Part shown: in pieces, positions 50,763-58,146 of the stretch
Numbering within the stretch: the stretch's first letter is position 1
How the letters are laid out: every line of letters begins with the position of its first letter
Source of the DNA: Pseudoalteromonas fuliginea
Lineage (GTDB): Bacteria; Pseudomonadota; Gammaproteobacteria; Enterobacterales; Alteromonadaceae
Assembly (NCBI RefSeq): GCF_000690055.1
Contig: NZ_JJNZ01000024.1
Location: forward strand, 102,149-166,148
DNA length: 64,000 bases
Direction of reading: 5' to 3'
The notes under the pieces: generated by a model
Told to the model about the DNA's origin: nothing
What the model saw: the letters and a program-made list of their open reading frames with translations, nothing else
The model's database searches: none
Position numbers and translations under genes: made by a program

Positions 50763-50839
50763 TGGCTGCGGGAGCTTGAGTTTGTAAAAAGCGAACCGAC
50801 GACCTTCGCTTACTTGTGCAAAGTGTTTTACGCAGTAAC
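50763..50839 (-). pseudogene. Decayed tRNA-fMet copy D1
   Basis: The 3' end (TGGCTGCGGGAGC on the plus strand) and the T-arm stretch GAACCGACGACCTTCG match the intact genes, but 17 bases replace the 7 between them and the anticodon half has lost all resemblance. Confidence 0.7.
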
Positions 50840-50879
50840 AGTGAATTTAAATTTATAATAATTTATTAAACTCCAAACG

Positions 50880-50912
50880 CAAAAAATCACTCAATAAAGA
50901 GTGCGATTTTGT
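50880..50912 (-). terminator. Terminator hairpin, repeat unit 2
   Basis: Same CACTC/GAGTG hairpin as unit 1, lying between decayed copies D1 and D2. Confidence 0.7.
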
Positions 50913-50939
50913 TTTAATTTTTTAGATATTTAATTTCAG

Positions 50940-51016
50940 TGGCTGCGGGAGCTTGAGTTTGTAAAAAGCGAACCGACGACCTTCGCTTACTTGTGCAAAG
51001 TGTTTTACGCAGTAAC
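50940..51016 (-). pseudogene. Decayed tRNA-fMet copy D2
   Basis: Almost the same sequence as D1, with the same insertion between the acceptor and T-arm parts and no anticodon arm. The two copies duplicated after decay. Confidence 0.7.
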
Positions 51017-51056
51017 AGTGGATTTAAATTTATAATAATTTATTAAACTCCAAACG

Positions 51057-51089
51057 CAAAAAATCACTCAATAAAGAGTGCGATTTTGT
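51057..51089 (-). terminator. Terminator of the functional tRNA-fMet cluster
   Basis: The same hairpin 28 bp after the 3' end of the last intact tRNA should end the working transcript, leaving D2 and D1 beyond it. Confidence 0.75.
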
Positions 51090-51116
51090 TCTAATTTTTT
51101 AGATATTTAATTTCAG

Positions 51117-51193
<77 letters not shown>

Positions 51194-51256
51194 CCTGAAA
51201 TTTGTAGACTTGTTTTAAGTTGCGTACATTACAACTTGGCTTCCAATTAAAAATTT

Positions 51257-51320
51257 ATTGCGAGAGCTGTGAAGGTGGAAAGTGAACCGACGACCTTTTT
51301 AAGCTACCTACTGCACTAAA
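51257..51320 (-). pseudogene. Decayed tRNA-fMet copy D3
   Basis: The plus strand keeps TTGCGAGAGC, GAACCGACGACCTT and an AGCTACC.ACTGC D-arm trace, but the anticodon arm is deleted and about nine extra bases are present before the T-arm. Confidence 0.65.
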
Positions 51321-51334
51321 TCTTTATAAAAAAT

Positions 51335-51411
<77 letters not shown>

Positions 51412-51491
51412 CCTGTATATTTTAAGTCTATCGACTACTTTATTTAACCTCTTAAGTTAGAGTTTACAGTAACCTCAATCCCTAAGGAAAT

Positions 51492-51556
51492 TGGTTGCGG
51501 GAGTTGTGAAGGTGAAGAGTGAACCGACGACCTTTTAAAACTACCTATTGCACCAA
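51492..51556 (-). pseudogene. Decayed tRNA-fMet copy D4
   Basis: It shares with D3 the GTGAAGGTG-type insertion, the retained GAACCGACGACCTT T-arm and the loss of the anticodon arm, so D3 and D4 come from one decayed ancestor. The CCA end (TGG on the plus strand) and first acceptor bases are intact. Confidence 0.65.
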
Positions 51557-51572
51557 ATTTCAATAAAAATAT

Positions 51573-51649
<77 letters not shown>

Positions 51650-51708
51650 CCTGTAATTTCTTTAAAACATTTTCGTAATATTTACGAGCCTGCCTTGAAG
51701 AGAGCGCT

Positions 51709-51736
51709 ACTATATAGGAATAAACATATAATGCAA
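51709..51736 (-). promoter_or_regulatory. tRNA-fMet cluster promoter
   Basis: On the minus strand TTGCAT and TATAGT are 16 bp apart and followed by a GC-rich discriminator (AGCGCTCTC), the pattern of stringently controlled stable-RNA promoters. Confidence 0.7.
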
Positions 51737-51785
51737 GGCTTAAACTACTTAATGTTGTTCAAGTGAACAAAAAGCAACCAAAGCG

Positions 51786-52589
51786 CTATTCTGCGCTCAA
51801 TCTTTGGTGTGGATTTATCATTTTTTGCCATTCCCAATCAGGATGTCCCATTACTATAAAGTCAGGGTTTTCAGTACTCTCGCGCTGGTTGTACGTTAAC
51901 GGGTTAAATTCTGCATCGGTAATACAGCCACCGGCTTCCTCAATAATAACTTGCGAAGCACCTGTATCCCACTCACCCGTTGGGCCAATTCTTAAAAAGC
52001 AATCTGCTTTGCCTTCTGCAACGATACAAGCTTTTAAAGAACAGGAGCCAACAGCAATCGTTGTAAACTGACTATTTAAATACTGGCTCACCGCTTCTAT
52101 TTTTTGGCGGCGGCTCACTGCAAGCGTTAAGTTCTCTGGTGGCGCTACAGATATTTGCTTATCAATTGAGTTTTCACGTTTAAAAGCACCATTTTTAGCT
52201 GTAGCAAAATAAGTCACACTTTTGGCAGGCCAATGAATAACCCCTAGCACTGGGTGGTTATTTTCAATCAATGCAATGTTTACTGCAAAGTCGCCACTTT
52301 CTAAAATAAATTCGCCTGTACCATCCATCGGATCGAGCAACCAATAACGCTGCCAGTTTTGTCTGTCAGCGAGTGCTGGTATAGGTGTTTCTTCCGACAT
52401 AATAGGAATATCGGGCGCTAAGACTTTTAATCCAGCAACCAGTACGTCATTTGCTGCTAAATCAGCTTTGGTAACAGGCGTGTTATCTGATTTCTCTTGT
52501 TGGCCAATATCGCCTTTTTTATAAATGGCCATAATTGCATCGCCAGCACGCTCAGCTAATTCAATACACGGTTCGATTAATTTATTCAT
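51786..52589 (-). CDS. cysQ: 3'(2'),5'-bisphosphate nucleotidase
   Basis: CysQ removes the 3' phosphate from PAP and PAPS, products of sulfate assimilation. The inositol monophosphatase-like metal site is visible: MSEETP, LLDPMDGTGEF and the C-terminal WDTGASQVIIEEAGG. Length 267 aa. It overlaps nudE by 8 bp, so the two are co-expressed; it also serves the PAPS route that ends in cysJIH elsewhere in this window. Confidence 0.93.
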   Translation of the reverse strand: MNKLIEPCIELAERAGDAIMAIYKKGDIGQQEKSDNTPVTKADLAANDVLVAGLKVLAPDIPIMSEETPIPALADRQNWQRYWLLDPMDGTGEFILESGDFAVNIALIENNHPVLGVIHWPAKSVTYFATAKNGAFKRENSIDKQISVAPPENLTLAVSRRQKIEAVSQYLNSQFTTIAVGSCSLKACIVAEGKADCFLRIGPTGEWDTGASQVIIEEAGGCITDAEFNPLTYNQRESTENPDFIVMGHPDWEWQKMINPHQRLSAE

Positions 52590-53154
52590 CGGCAGCTCCA
52601 GACGCTAAATACTTATCTAATAATAGCAAAGCTGCAACACTGCGTGCTTCGGTAAAATCTTCTTGCTCTAATAATGACTGCCACTGAGTTAATGGCCACT
52701 TAACAACAACAAGCGGCTCAGGTTCGTCACCAATAAGGGTTTGAGGGTATAATTGCTTAGCAAATAAAATATGCATTGTGGCATTAAAGTAACTCGGCGC
52801 CATTGTTACTGTTCTTAATGGTTTAAAATACTCAGCGCCAAAGCCAATTTCTTCTTTAAGCTCTCTGTTAGCAGCTTGCTCTGGGGTTTCGCCCGGATCG
52901 ATTAAGCCTTTAGGAAAACCTAACTGGTAATTGTTTGTGCCCGCACAGTATTCACGTACAAGTAGTAACTCATTATCTGCACTTAACGGAACAATCATCA
53001 CTGCTCCCCGGCCACCGCCGCGAATTCGCTCATACTGGCGCTTTTCGTTATTAGAAAACTTTAACTCTAAAGACTCCACAGTAAACAGGCGACTTTTAGC
53101 AACAACATTGTTACTGAGGATTTGTGGTGGTGTTGGGTGCTTTTTCTGTGTCAT
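52582..53154 (-). CDS. nudE: ADP compounds hydrolase NudE (Nudix)
   Basis: The Nudix box is complete (GLIDPGETPEQAANRELKEE followed by IG). NudE cleaves ADP-ribose, NADH and Ap3A-type compounds. At 190 aa and next to cysQ and divergent yrfG it has the gene order known from enterics. Confidence 0.92.
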   Translation of the reverse strand: MTQKKHPTPPQILSNNVVAKSRLFTVESLELKFSNNEKRQYERIRGGGRGAVMIVPLSADNELLLVREYCAGTNNYQLGFPKGLIDPGETPEQAANRELKEEIGFGAEYFKPLRTVTMAPSYFNATMHILFAKQLYPQTLIGDEPEPLVVVKWPLTQWQSLLEQEDFTEARSVAALLLLDKYLASGAADE

Positions 53155-53215
53155 TGGCGTTAATTTGCTATCATGGCAGTTAGTTCAATAATAAACCTTA
53201 TAAGTTGAAATTCCT

Positions 53216-53863
53216 ATGTTAAATTGGTCAAAAATCGATACCGTTTTGCTCGACATGGATGGAACATTACTCGATTTACATTACGACAGTCATTTTTGGC
53301 TTAACGTTATTCCTGCGCAACACGCATTAGCAAGGGGCATTAGCCTAGATGCAGCTAAAGCAGATATTTTAAAACGCTATCAAGCTGTGAGCGGTCAAAT
53401 ACAGTGGTATTGTTTAGATTATTGGGAGCAGCAATTAAGCTTGCCTATAATGGAGCTTAAACGAGAGTCTCAGCATTTAATTAAAATGCGCGAAGACGTA
53501 CCTCATTTTTTAACTGAGCTTAAAAAAGCAGGCAAAGAGTTAATTTTACTTACCAACGCCCACCCTGAGAGTGTCATGCTTAAATTTGAGCATACAGCGA
53601 TTGATAACTACCTAGATGGCGTAGTGTCGACTCATGAATATGGAGTAAGTAAAGAGCAACAAAGTTTGTGGCACCAAGTACAAAAAGACTTAGCGTTTAA
53701 TAAGCAGCGCACTTTGTTTGTAGATGACAGTGTGCCGGTATTAAATGCCGCACGAGAATACGGCATCGAGCACTTACTTGCAGTTGCTAACCCTGATAGC
53801 CAGCAACCACATAACGAAATAGCCGATTACCTGAGTGTTACCGACTATCGTAAGATTATTTAA
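53216..53863 (+). CDS. yrfG: GMP/IMP nucleotidase (HAD family)
   Basis: HAD motifs are present: LLDMDGTLLDL (nucleophile Asp and acid/base Asp), LLTNAHPES (motif II Thr), the Lys in YGVSKEQ and LFVDDSVPVL (acidic pair). At 215 aa it matches YrfG, which dephosphorylates purine nucleoside monophosphates. It is divergent from nudE and ends just before the accessory module. Confidence 0.9.
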   Translation: MLNWSKIDTVLLDMDGTLLDLHYDSHFWLNVIPAQHALARGISLDAAKADILKRYQAVSGQIQWYCLDYWEQQLSLPIMELKRESQHLIKMREDVPHFLTELKKAGKELILLTNAHPESVMLKFEHTAIDNYLDGVVSTHEYGVSKEQQSLWHQVQKDLAFNKQRTLFVDDSVPVLNAAREYGIEHLLAVANPDSQQPHNEIADYLSVTDYRKII

Positions 53864-53878
53864 CGCAGTTTACGTGGG

Positions 53879-53986
53879 CTAGATTTTTGGGTAACGCGCT
53901 TCAAGGCCTTGGTATACTAACTTTGCAAAATCTGCATGTTCTGTATCAAGGCTTTTAACTACTTCAACTAAATGCTCGTTATCTTC
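53879..53986 (-). pseudogene. 3' remnant of a disrupted gene
   Basis: On the minus strand, directly after and in frame with the stop codon of the P-loop gene, 35 codons run open to a TAG at 53879-53881 (starting EDNEHLVEVVKSLDTEHA, ending LEARYPKI). No start or ribosome site precedes them. The composition is protein-like and helical. It is best explained as the C-terminus of a gene replaced by the accessory module; the parent family is not recognised. Confidence 0.5.
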
Positions 53987-54526
53987 TTAAAAATTATACT
54001 TAAGCTCCTCGATAAACAATAAAGATTCACTCAAATAATTGTCTTGGATAACTTTTATTTTAGTATTCGTATTGCTAAAAGTATTAAGAAATATGCTTTT
54101 TGATAGTGTTTGTAATCGTGATAACTCTTTCAAAGTTATTTTTTTTCTAATTTTTTTTGTATCTAGTTCTCTTTGTGTGAATAGCTGCTTTGGGCTAACT
54201 TCATAAAAAATAGCTGCATCTAGTTCCAAACCATGTATCACAGACTCAGGTAATACTTCATGGCCATTTAGAGTCTCGACAATATTGTGCAACTCAATCA
54301 AAACATCGCAACCACTATGCAACTCTTTGAAGTCATTAAATAGAGTTAATAACGCAACTTGATTATCATTGATAATTGAACGGTCTAAAAGCTCTAAATT
54401 AATTGGCCTCTTTTTTTCACTCAGTAATGAGGAAGCTCGAGTACATACCAGATTGTTAATATTGATTTTTTGTGTAACATAACTTTTACCGGAACCGGAT
54501 ATTCCAAAGAGACCTATAACAAGCAT
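53987..54526 (-). CDS. P-loop nucleotide kinase, archaeal adenylate kinase-like
   Basis: Walker A GISGSGKS sits at residues 8-15. The later pattern (ELHNIVETLNGHEVLPESVI, a hydrophobic strand, then RELDTKKIRKK, LQTLSKSIF and KVIQDN) follows the layout of archaeal-type AdkA kinases: core acidic strand, LP loop, lid Arg/Lys stretch, Q...R/K helix and final N. Some lid Arg are Lys. A nucleotide or small-molecule kinase is inferred; the substrate is unknown. It overlaps the ASCH gene by 13 bp and must be co-translated with it. Codon and base use are AT-rich. Confidence 0.6.
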   Translation of the reverse strand: MLVIGLFGISGSGKSYVTQKININNLVCTRASSLLSEKKRPINLELLDRSIINDNQVALLTLFNDFKELHSGCDVLIELHNIVETLNGHEVLPESVIHGLELDAAIFYEVSPKQLFTQRELDTKKIRKKITLKELSRLQTLSKSIFLNTFSNTNTKIKVIQDNYLSESLLFIEELKYNF

Positions 54527-54948
54527 TTTTCGTTCACTTTTTTTATTAAGGTGTCACTCGCATAAGCAAACGATTGCGGCGCAAAAAAATTAATACTTTT
54601 TAATTCTAATAACGGTAATGCATTTTCAAATTCAAATACATCTTCTAACCAAATTAAGAAACCAAAATCACTTCCGTTAAAATATGCGCGGCAAGCTTTC
54701 TCATCTATACATGCATTTTCTAAATGCTGACCTATAATATTATCAACACTTACTCTTTCTATCTTTGCTATTAAAGCCTGTCCTGTGATGGCTTTGACCG
54801 GAGATGTTGAATAAATAATTATTTTATTGCCTGATATAAATTTCTTACCGATTTTCTTTCTTAATTCTACCAACTTGTTTTTATTGTAGATTTCTTGCAC
54901 AAAAACAGGTTTAATACTTAATATAATCGTTTTGCTTTGATAAAACAT
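54514..54948 (-). CDS. ASCH-domain protein
   Basis: The N-terminus IILSIKPVFVQEIYNKNKLVELRKK is, in its first 20 residues, the ASCH/PUA-like signature (ILSIKP...E.R), followed by IIIYSTSPVKAITGQALI and the conserved aromatic end. ASCH domains are thought to bind RNA or modified nucleotides. The 144-aa protein is a single domain. It is the first gene of a two-gene minus-strand unit with the P-loop kinase. The ATG lies only 12 bp from the start codon of the divergent TM-protein gene. Confidence 0.75.
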   Translation of the reverse strand: MFYQSKTIILSIKPVFVQEIYNKNKLVELRKKIGKKFISGNKIIIYSTSPVKAITGQALIAKIERVSVDNIIGQHLENACIDEKACRAYFNGSDFGFLIWLEDVFEFENALPLLELKSINFFAPQSFAYASDTLIKKVNEKCLL

Positions 54949-54960
54949 AGGAACCTCAAA

Positions 54961-56085
54961 TTGGCAAAGAGTCTTGCTTTTTGGTTAGATGGATCTAATG
55001 ATTCGCAACCTAAAGAATATGATATAGAACTCCACTTTAATTTTTGGTCTTTAAAGGCTAAAAAACCTTACTCTTTTGGCTATAAGCCTATTAGTTATCT
55101 GGATATAGGCGTACAAATTAAATCCTTAGAAAATGCAACTAAATTGGATTCTATATCTTTTTATTTTCCATTTGAAGCAACCAATGAAGATCATCCGTTC
55201 AAATTTGAGTTAGGAAAAAGAGTTTGCGAATCAGATGAATTAATATCTGCTGTATTTAATTGCCCAATTAAAGCCACAAGTCCAAATGAAACTTTGAGCT
55301 ACAAGGATATAGATTTTTCATCAAAGAAGAATGATCAGCCTATAAGATTTTTTACTGAGCTACAAACGAGTATAAAAATTAAAAAAGAAGCAGATGGATG
55401 CATTGTTACTTTTCCTATACTTTTATTTAGTAATAAACTGGAAGCTGGAAGAGATGGGTATTTTCGATTCAGGATTGAGTTAAATAAATCCTCTAAACAA
55501 AATTTTATGACTATTGAAAAACCATCTTTCAAATCAGTAACAAATGATCACGAAGTAATGGAAATAGTTGACTTTAGGGTTAATGAAACAAGAAACCTAC
55601 CGCCTAGTATAAGAAAGAAACTTGAGGACACGAGCTACATAAAAAAAATACACTTTTTTCTTATACAGGAAAGCAGGGCTGAACATAAGATGTCTCACTC
55701 TCCTTATAAAAGGTGCCGTATATTAGAAAATGATTTATGGAGCAAATATCTTGATCTTGATAATGAAGTAAATGTGTATAGCAACCCATTATTAATTTAT
55801 CATTGGTTCAACAAAGATGATGAAGGCATCGATCACTTCTCTGCTTTTTCGAAATTCTCTAGCAAGCCGATAAGATTACAACAAGTAATTGCTATACTGC
55901 TTTTATCGGCCCTAATCGGTATTATTTCTGGGTTAACAGTCAACTTTTTTTGGCAAAAAGTAGAAAAGCCTGTAACATGTGCTAAGACTGTAATATGCAG
56001 TAATTATAATCAAAGATCTTTAAATGACTTGTTGTTTAAAGATGATAGGCCAACAGATAAAACAAGGGGAGTTTCGAATGAATAA
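54961..56085 (+). CDS. Unknown protein with one C-terminal transmembrane segment
   Basis: The 374-aa product has a long soluble N-terminal part (1-305) rich in beta-strand patterns and Lys/Asn, one TM segment (about 307-330, VIAILLLSALIGIISGLTV) and a short tail with two Cys (TCAKTVIC). There is no signal peptide, so the large domain is probably cytoplasmic and the tail periplasmic. TTG 54961 is chosen because AGGA lies eight bases upstream; a TTG at 54937 is possible. I do not recognise the family. Its 3' end overlaps the GNAT gene by 8 bp. Confidence 0.6.
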   Translation: MAKSLAFWLDGSNDSQPKEYDIELHFNFWSLKAKKPYSFGYKPISYLDIGVQIKSLENATKLDSISFYFPFEATNEDHPFKFELGKRVCESDELISAVFNCPIKATSPNETLSYKDIDFSSKKNDQPIRFFTELQTSIKIKKEADGCIVTFPILLFSNKLEAGRDGYFRFRIELNKSSKQNFMTIEKPSFKSVTNDHEVMEIVDFRVNETRNLPPSIRKKLEDTSYIKKIHFFLIQESRAEHKMSHSPYKRCRILENDLWSKYLDLDNEVNVYSNPLLIYHWFNKDDEGIDHFSAFSKFSSKPIRLQQVIAILLLSALIGIISGLTVNFFWQKVEKPVTCAKTVICSNYNQRSLNDLLFKDDRPTDKTRGVSNE

Positions 56086-56548
56086 AGTAAATGTAGTGAT
56101 AAAACCAACCATCATTATTGAAAATTGTGAAAGTGTAAACTTCCCTAAATTACGAAGCTTTTTAAGTGATGTTAGCACACTATACCCAAATTTTGATTCT
56201 TGGCTTAACTTTAAAGTTAGAAGGAATATAGACTTAGGTACTCGAAGTATATTACTTGCTTACAATAGTGAGCATATCTTAGGCGCCGCCCTATTAAAAA
56301 CACACGAAGATGAAAAAAAGATTTCAACCTTTTACGTAGCTCCTGAATATAGAGATATGGGGATTGGTTCGAAGCTAATGGACAAAGCTATAAGTCAATT
56401 AGACTCAGATAAAACATTTATTACTGTATCTAATGAAAGGCAAAGTGAACTATCGCCTCTATTACAATCCAAAGGTTTTGAACTGGTTCAATCCATTCCT
56501 AATCTATATAGGCAAGGTAGTCACGAATACTTTTATAAAATCAAGTAG
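56078..56548 (+). CDS. GNAT family N-acetyltransferase
   Basis: Motif A of GNAT enzymes is clear (STFYVAPEYRDMGIGSKLMD). The N-terminal part contains YPNFDSWLNFKV and an ILLAYN/ILGAALLK beta-hairpin typical of GNAT proteins that go with ASCH-type genes. Start ATG 56078 has AGGGGAG upstream and lies within the end of the TM-protein gene, showing coupling. Length 156 aa. The acceptor could be a protein, RNA or nucleotide; context with ASCH and a kinase favours a nucleic-acid or nucleotide role, as inference only. Confidence 0.7.
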   Translation: MNKVNVVIKPTIIIENCESVNFPKLRSFLSDVSTLYPNFDSWLNFKVRRNIDLGTRSILLAYNSEHILGAALLKTHEDEKKISTFYVAPEYRDMGIGSKLMDKAISQLDSDKTFITVSNERQSELSPLLQSKGFELVQSIPNLYRQGSHEYFYKIK

Positions 56549-56568
56549 CAGCTAAGTAAACTGCTACT
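56544..56568. terminator. Hairpin at the end of the GNAT gene
   Basis: AGTAGCAG/CTGCTACT perfect stem overlaps the GNAT stop; it lies between the convergent GNAT and dut genes. No long T-run. Confidence 0.5.
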
Positions 56569-56580
56569 CTATATTTCGAA

Positions 56581-57036
56581 TTAAATTTTACCTGAACTAC
56601 CAAAACCACCTTCACCACGCTCAGTCGCATCAAATTCGTTAACAACGTTAAAACCTACTTGTACAATCGGTACAAACACAAGCTGAGCTATTCTTTCACC
56701 CACTTCAACTGTATATGTTTTATTACTGCGATTCCAAAGAGAAATAAATATTTGCCCTTGATAATCTGAGTCAATAAGCCCAACTAAATTACCCATGACT
56801 AAGCCATGCTTATGACCAGATCCTGAGCGAGGGATTATAGTAGCGGCAAGACCATTATCTTTCATATGTACAGCAAAACCAGATGGAATTAGCTCAACTT
56901 GCCCAGGTTCTAAAACTAGATCGGCTTCAATACAAGCCCTAAGGTCAATACCAGCAGAACCTTCTGTTGCATATTTTGGTAATGGGAATTCAGTGCCTAG
57001 GCGCTTATCTATAATTTTTAAATCAATATTTCTCAT
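56581..57036 (-). CDS. dut: Deoxyuridine 5'-triphosphate nucleotidohydrolase
   Basis: dUTPase hydrolyses dUTP to dUMP, keeping uracil out of DNA and feeding dTMP synthesis. The five motifs of trimeric dUTPases are present: [39 protein letters not shown] and the C-terminal GEGGFGSSG. The length of about 151 aa is normal. Start is ATG 57036 (GTG two codons upstream is possible). It stands alone here, without the coaBC and slmA neighbours usual in gammaproteobacteria. Confidence 0.95.
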   Translation of the reverse strand: MRNIDLKIIDKRLGTEFPLPKYATEGSAGIDLRACIEADLVLEPGQVELIPSGFAVHMKDNGLAATIIPRSGSGHKHGLVMGNLVGLIDSDYQGQIFISLWNRSNKTYTVEVGERIAQLVFVPIVQVGFNVVNEFDATERGEGGFGSSGKI

Positions 57037-57133
57037 TTTCACTTTCTACTTTGAATAAGTTTATAAACAGAATAATACAGATAAAATGCTGATTTTGCAT
57101 TGCTGTATATTTTTATTAGTGTGCTAATTATGT

Positions 57134-57502
57134 TTATCGTGACGTCGTAAACTCATGCCATGAATCAATTAAATCAATGAAATCTTCAAAGCCACAACCA
57201 CTACTTAAACCATTTTCTTCAAGCGCTAAATCGTCATCCTGATACGCTATTAGGTCTTCGCTGTCTTGATGAAGCGCATGGGCTTCAAACAGTGCTTCAT
57301 CTTTGGTTAATATTAAATCTATTTCTTGGCCTTTTAGCGTTAGCGGCTCATAGCTTGAACTTACCGATGCAATAAGCGCTAGCACCATGGCTACTTTGTC
57401 TTTGCCTATTTCTTCGTTTAGCCAGCGACCAATAATAGCGTGTTCACTACTTATTTTAATACGTAGCCCACTAATAGGGTCGCGAATAAATTGATATTCC
57501 AT
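57134..57502 (-). CDS. yacL: YacL-like UPF0231 family protein
   Basis: MEYQFIRDPISGLRIKISSE and GRWLNEE match the start of E. coli YacL, and the acidic C-terminus with CGFEDFIDLI also fits. The start is therefore set at 57502, giving 122 aa, not at the longer frame reaching 57607, whose extra 35 residues look like read-back into non-coding sequence. Function unknown. Confidence 0.75.
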   Translation of the reverse strand: MEYQFIRDPISGLRIKISSEHAIIGRWLNEEIGKDKVAMVLALIASVSSSYEPLTLKGQEIDLILTKDEALFEAHALHQDSEDLIAYQDDDLALEENGLSSGCGFEDFIDLIDSWHEFTTSR

Positions 57503-57618
57503 AGGGTTTGCCTGTAAATCTTTAATTGCGTAATTATATACGTAAACGCCCGCAAACCACAGGACATATAAAGTAAAATAGCGCCACAAGGGCGCTATTT
57601 TACTCAACTTTAAAGCCG

Positions 57619-57843
57619 TTAACTTCGCGATCTATAACGCGCTGCGTCAATAATCGACCATAAGTAAATAATAGGCACTAGTACAAAACCTACAAGCACA
57701 TAAATTAGTGCGTAACTTATTATAATAGCGAGTGCAAAAAATATAGCCGCTAAAATACGCCCTTGCACTAACTGCCCTAAACCAGGAAAAAATATATTAC
57801 ATAATGCTGCGATTACGTTACCGCCAGAACCTTGATCTGCCAT
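57619..57843 (-). CDS. Small two-TM membrane protein
   Basis: The 74-aa protein has a short amphipathic/hydrophobic N-terminal part (NIFFPGLGQLVQGR) and a long hydrophobic hairpin (about 31-66), ending in Arg/Ser residues. The FPGLGQL..GR pattern recalls TM2-type small membrane proteins. Function unknown; a gene for an inner-membrane protein is supported by composition and position before yacL on the same strand. Confidence 0.6.
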   Translation of the reverse strand: MADQGSGGNVIAALCNIFFPGLGQLVQGRILAAIFFALAIIISYALIYVLVGFVLVPIIYLWSIIDAARYRSRS

Positions 57844-58064
57844 ACTAACCTCTGTATTTATTTGATTTTATAATTATTTACTTACACACTCTATGCCAAT
57901 TTATTAAAGCTTACAAATCAATTAGTTAAATTACCCTAGATTTAGAGAGTTAGTAAATTTTGCTAACTTTAGGTCAAATTAGCAATTTTTATTGTGCGTT
58001 TACGCTTTTTTGTTTGTTCAAAAAATTATCAAGTTACTCGTTTTTAAGGCTATTTTATAAATAG

Positions 58065-58080
58065 CTGTTTATAAAAACAG
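58065..58080. promoter_or_regulatory. LexA (SOS) box upstream of uvrD
   Basis: CTG-TTTATAAAAA-CAG fits the CTG-N10-CAG LexA operator with an AT-rich centre, 67 bp before the uvrD ATG. A possible -10 (TATACT) is at 58111-58116. Confidence 0.75.
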
Positions 58081-58146
58081 TATTTTATTTAGCCTAACAA
58101 AAACACCTGTTATACTGCCCACAATATTGATTAAAAAGGCGTAACG

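Larger units (their letters stand above)
50701..51116 (-). repeat. Tandem ~176-bp repeats carrying a terminator and tRNA-fMet 3' sequence
   Basis: The same block (terminator hairpin, AT-rich spacer, then tRNA-like sequence) starts at 50701, 50877 and 51054. The first two units are nearly identical over their whole length and contain decayed tRNA sequence; the third runs into the intact tRNA at 51117. The unit is evidently a duplication of a tRNA gene with its terminator. Confidence 0.85.

Noticed and set aside
50701..51116. CRISPR array
   Set aside because: The repeats are ~176 bp, contain terminators and tRNA sequence, have no unique short spacers and no cas genes nearby.
57503..57607. N-terminal extension of the YacL-like protein with a hydrophobic segment
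   Set aside because: The family start MEYQF is internal at 57502 and the extra residues have no counterpart in YacL.
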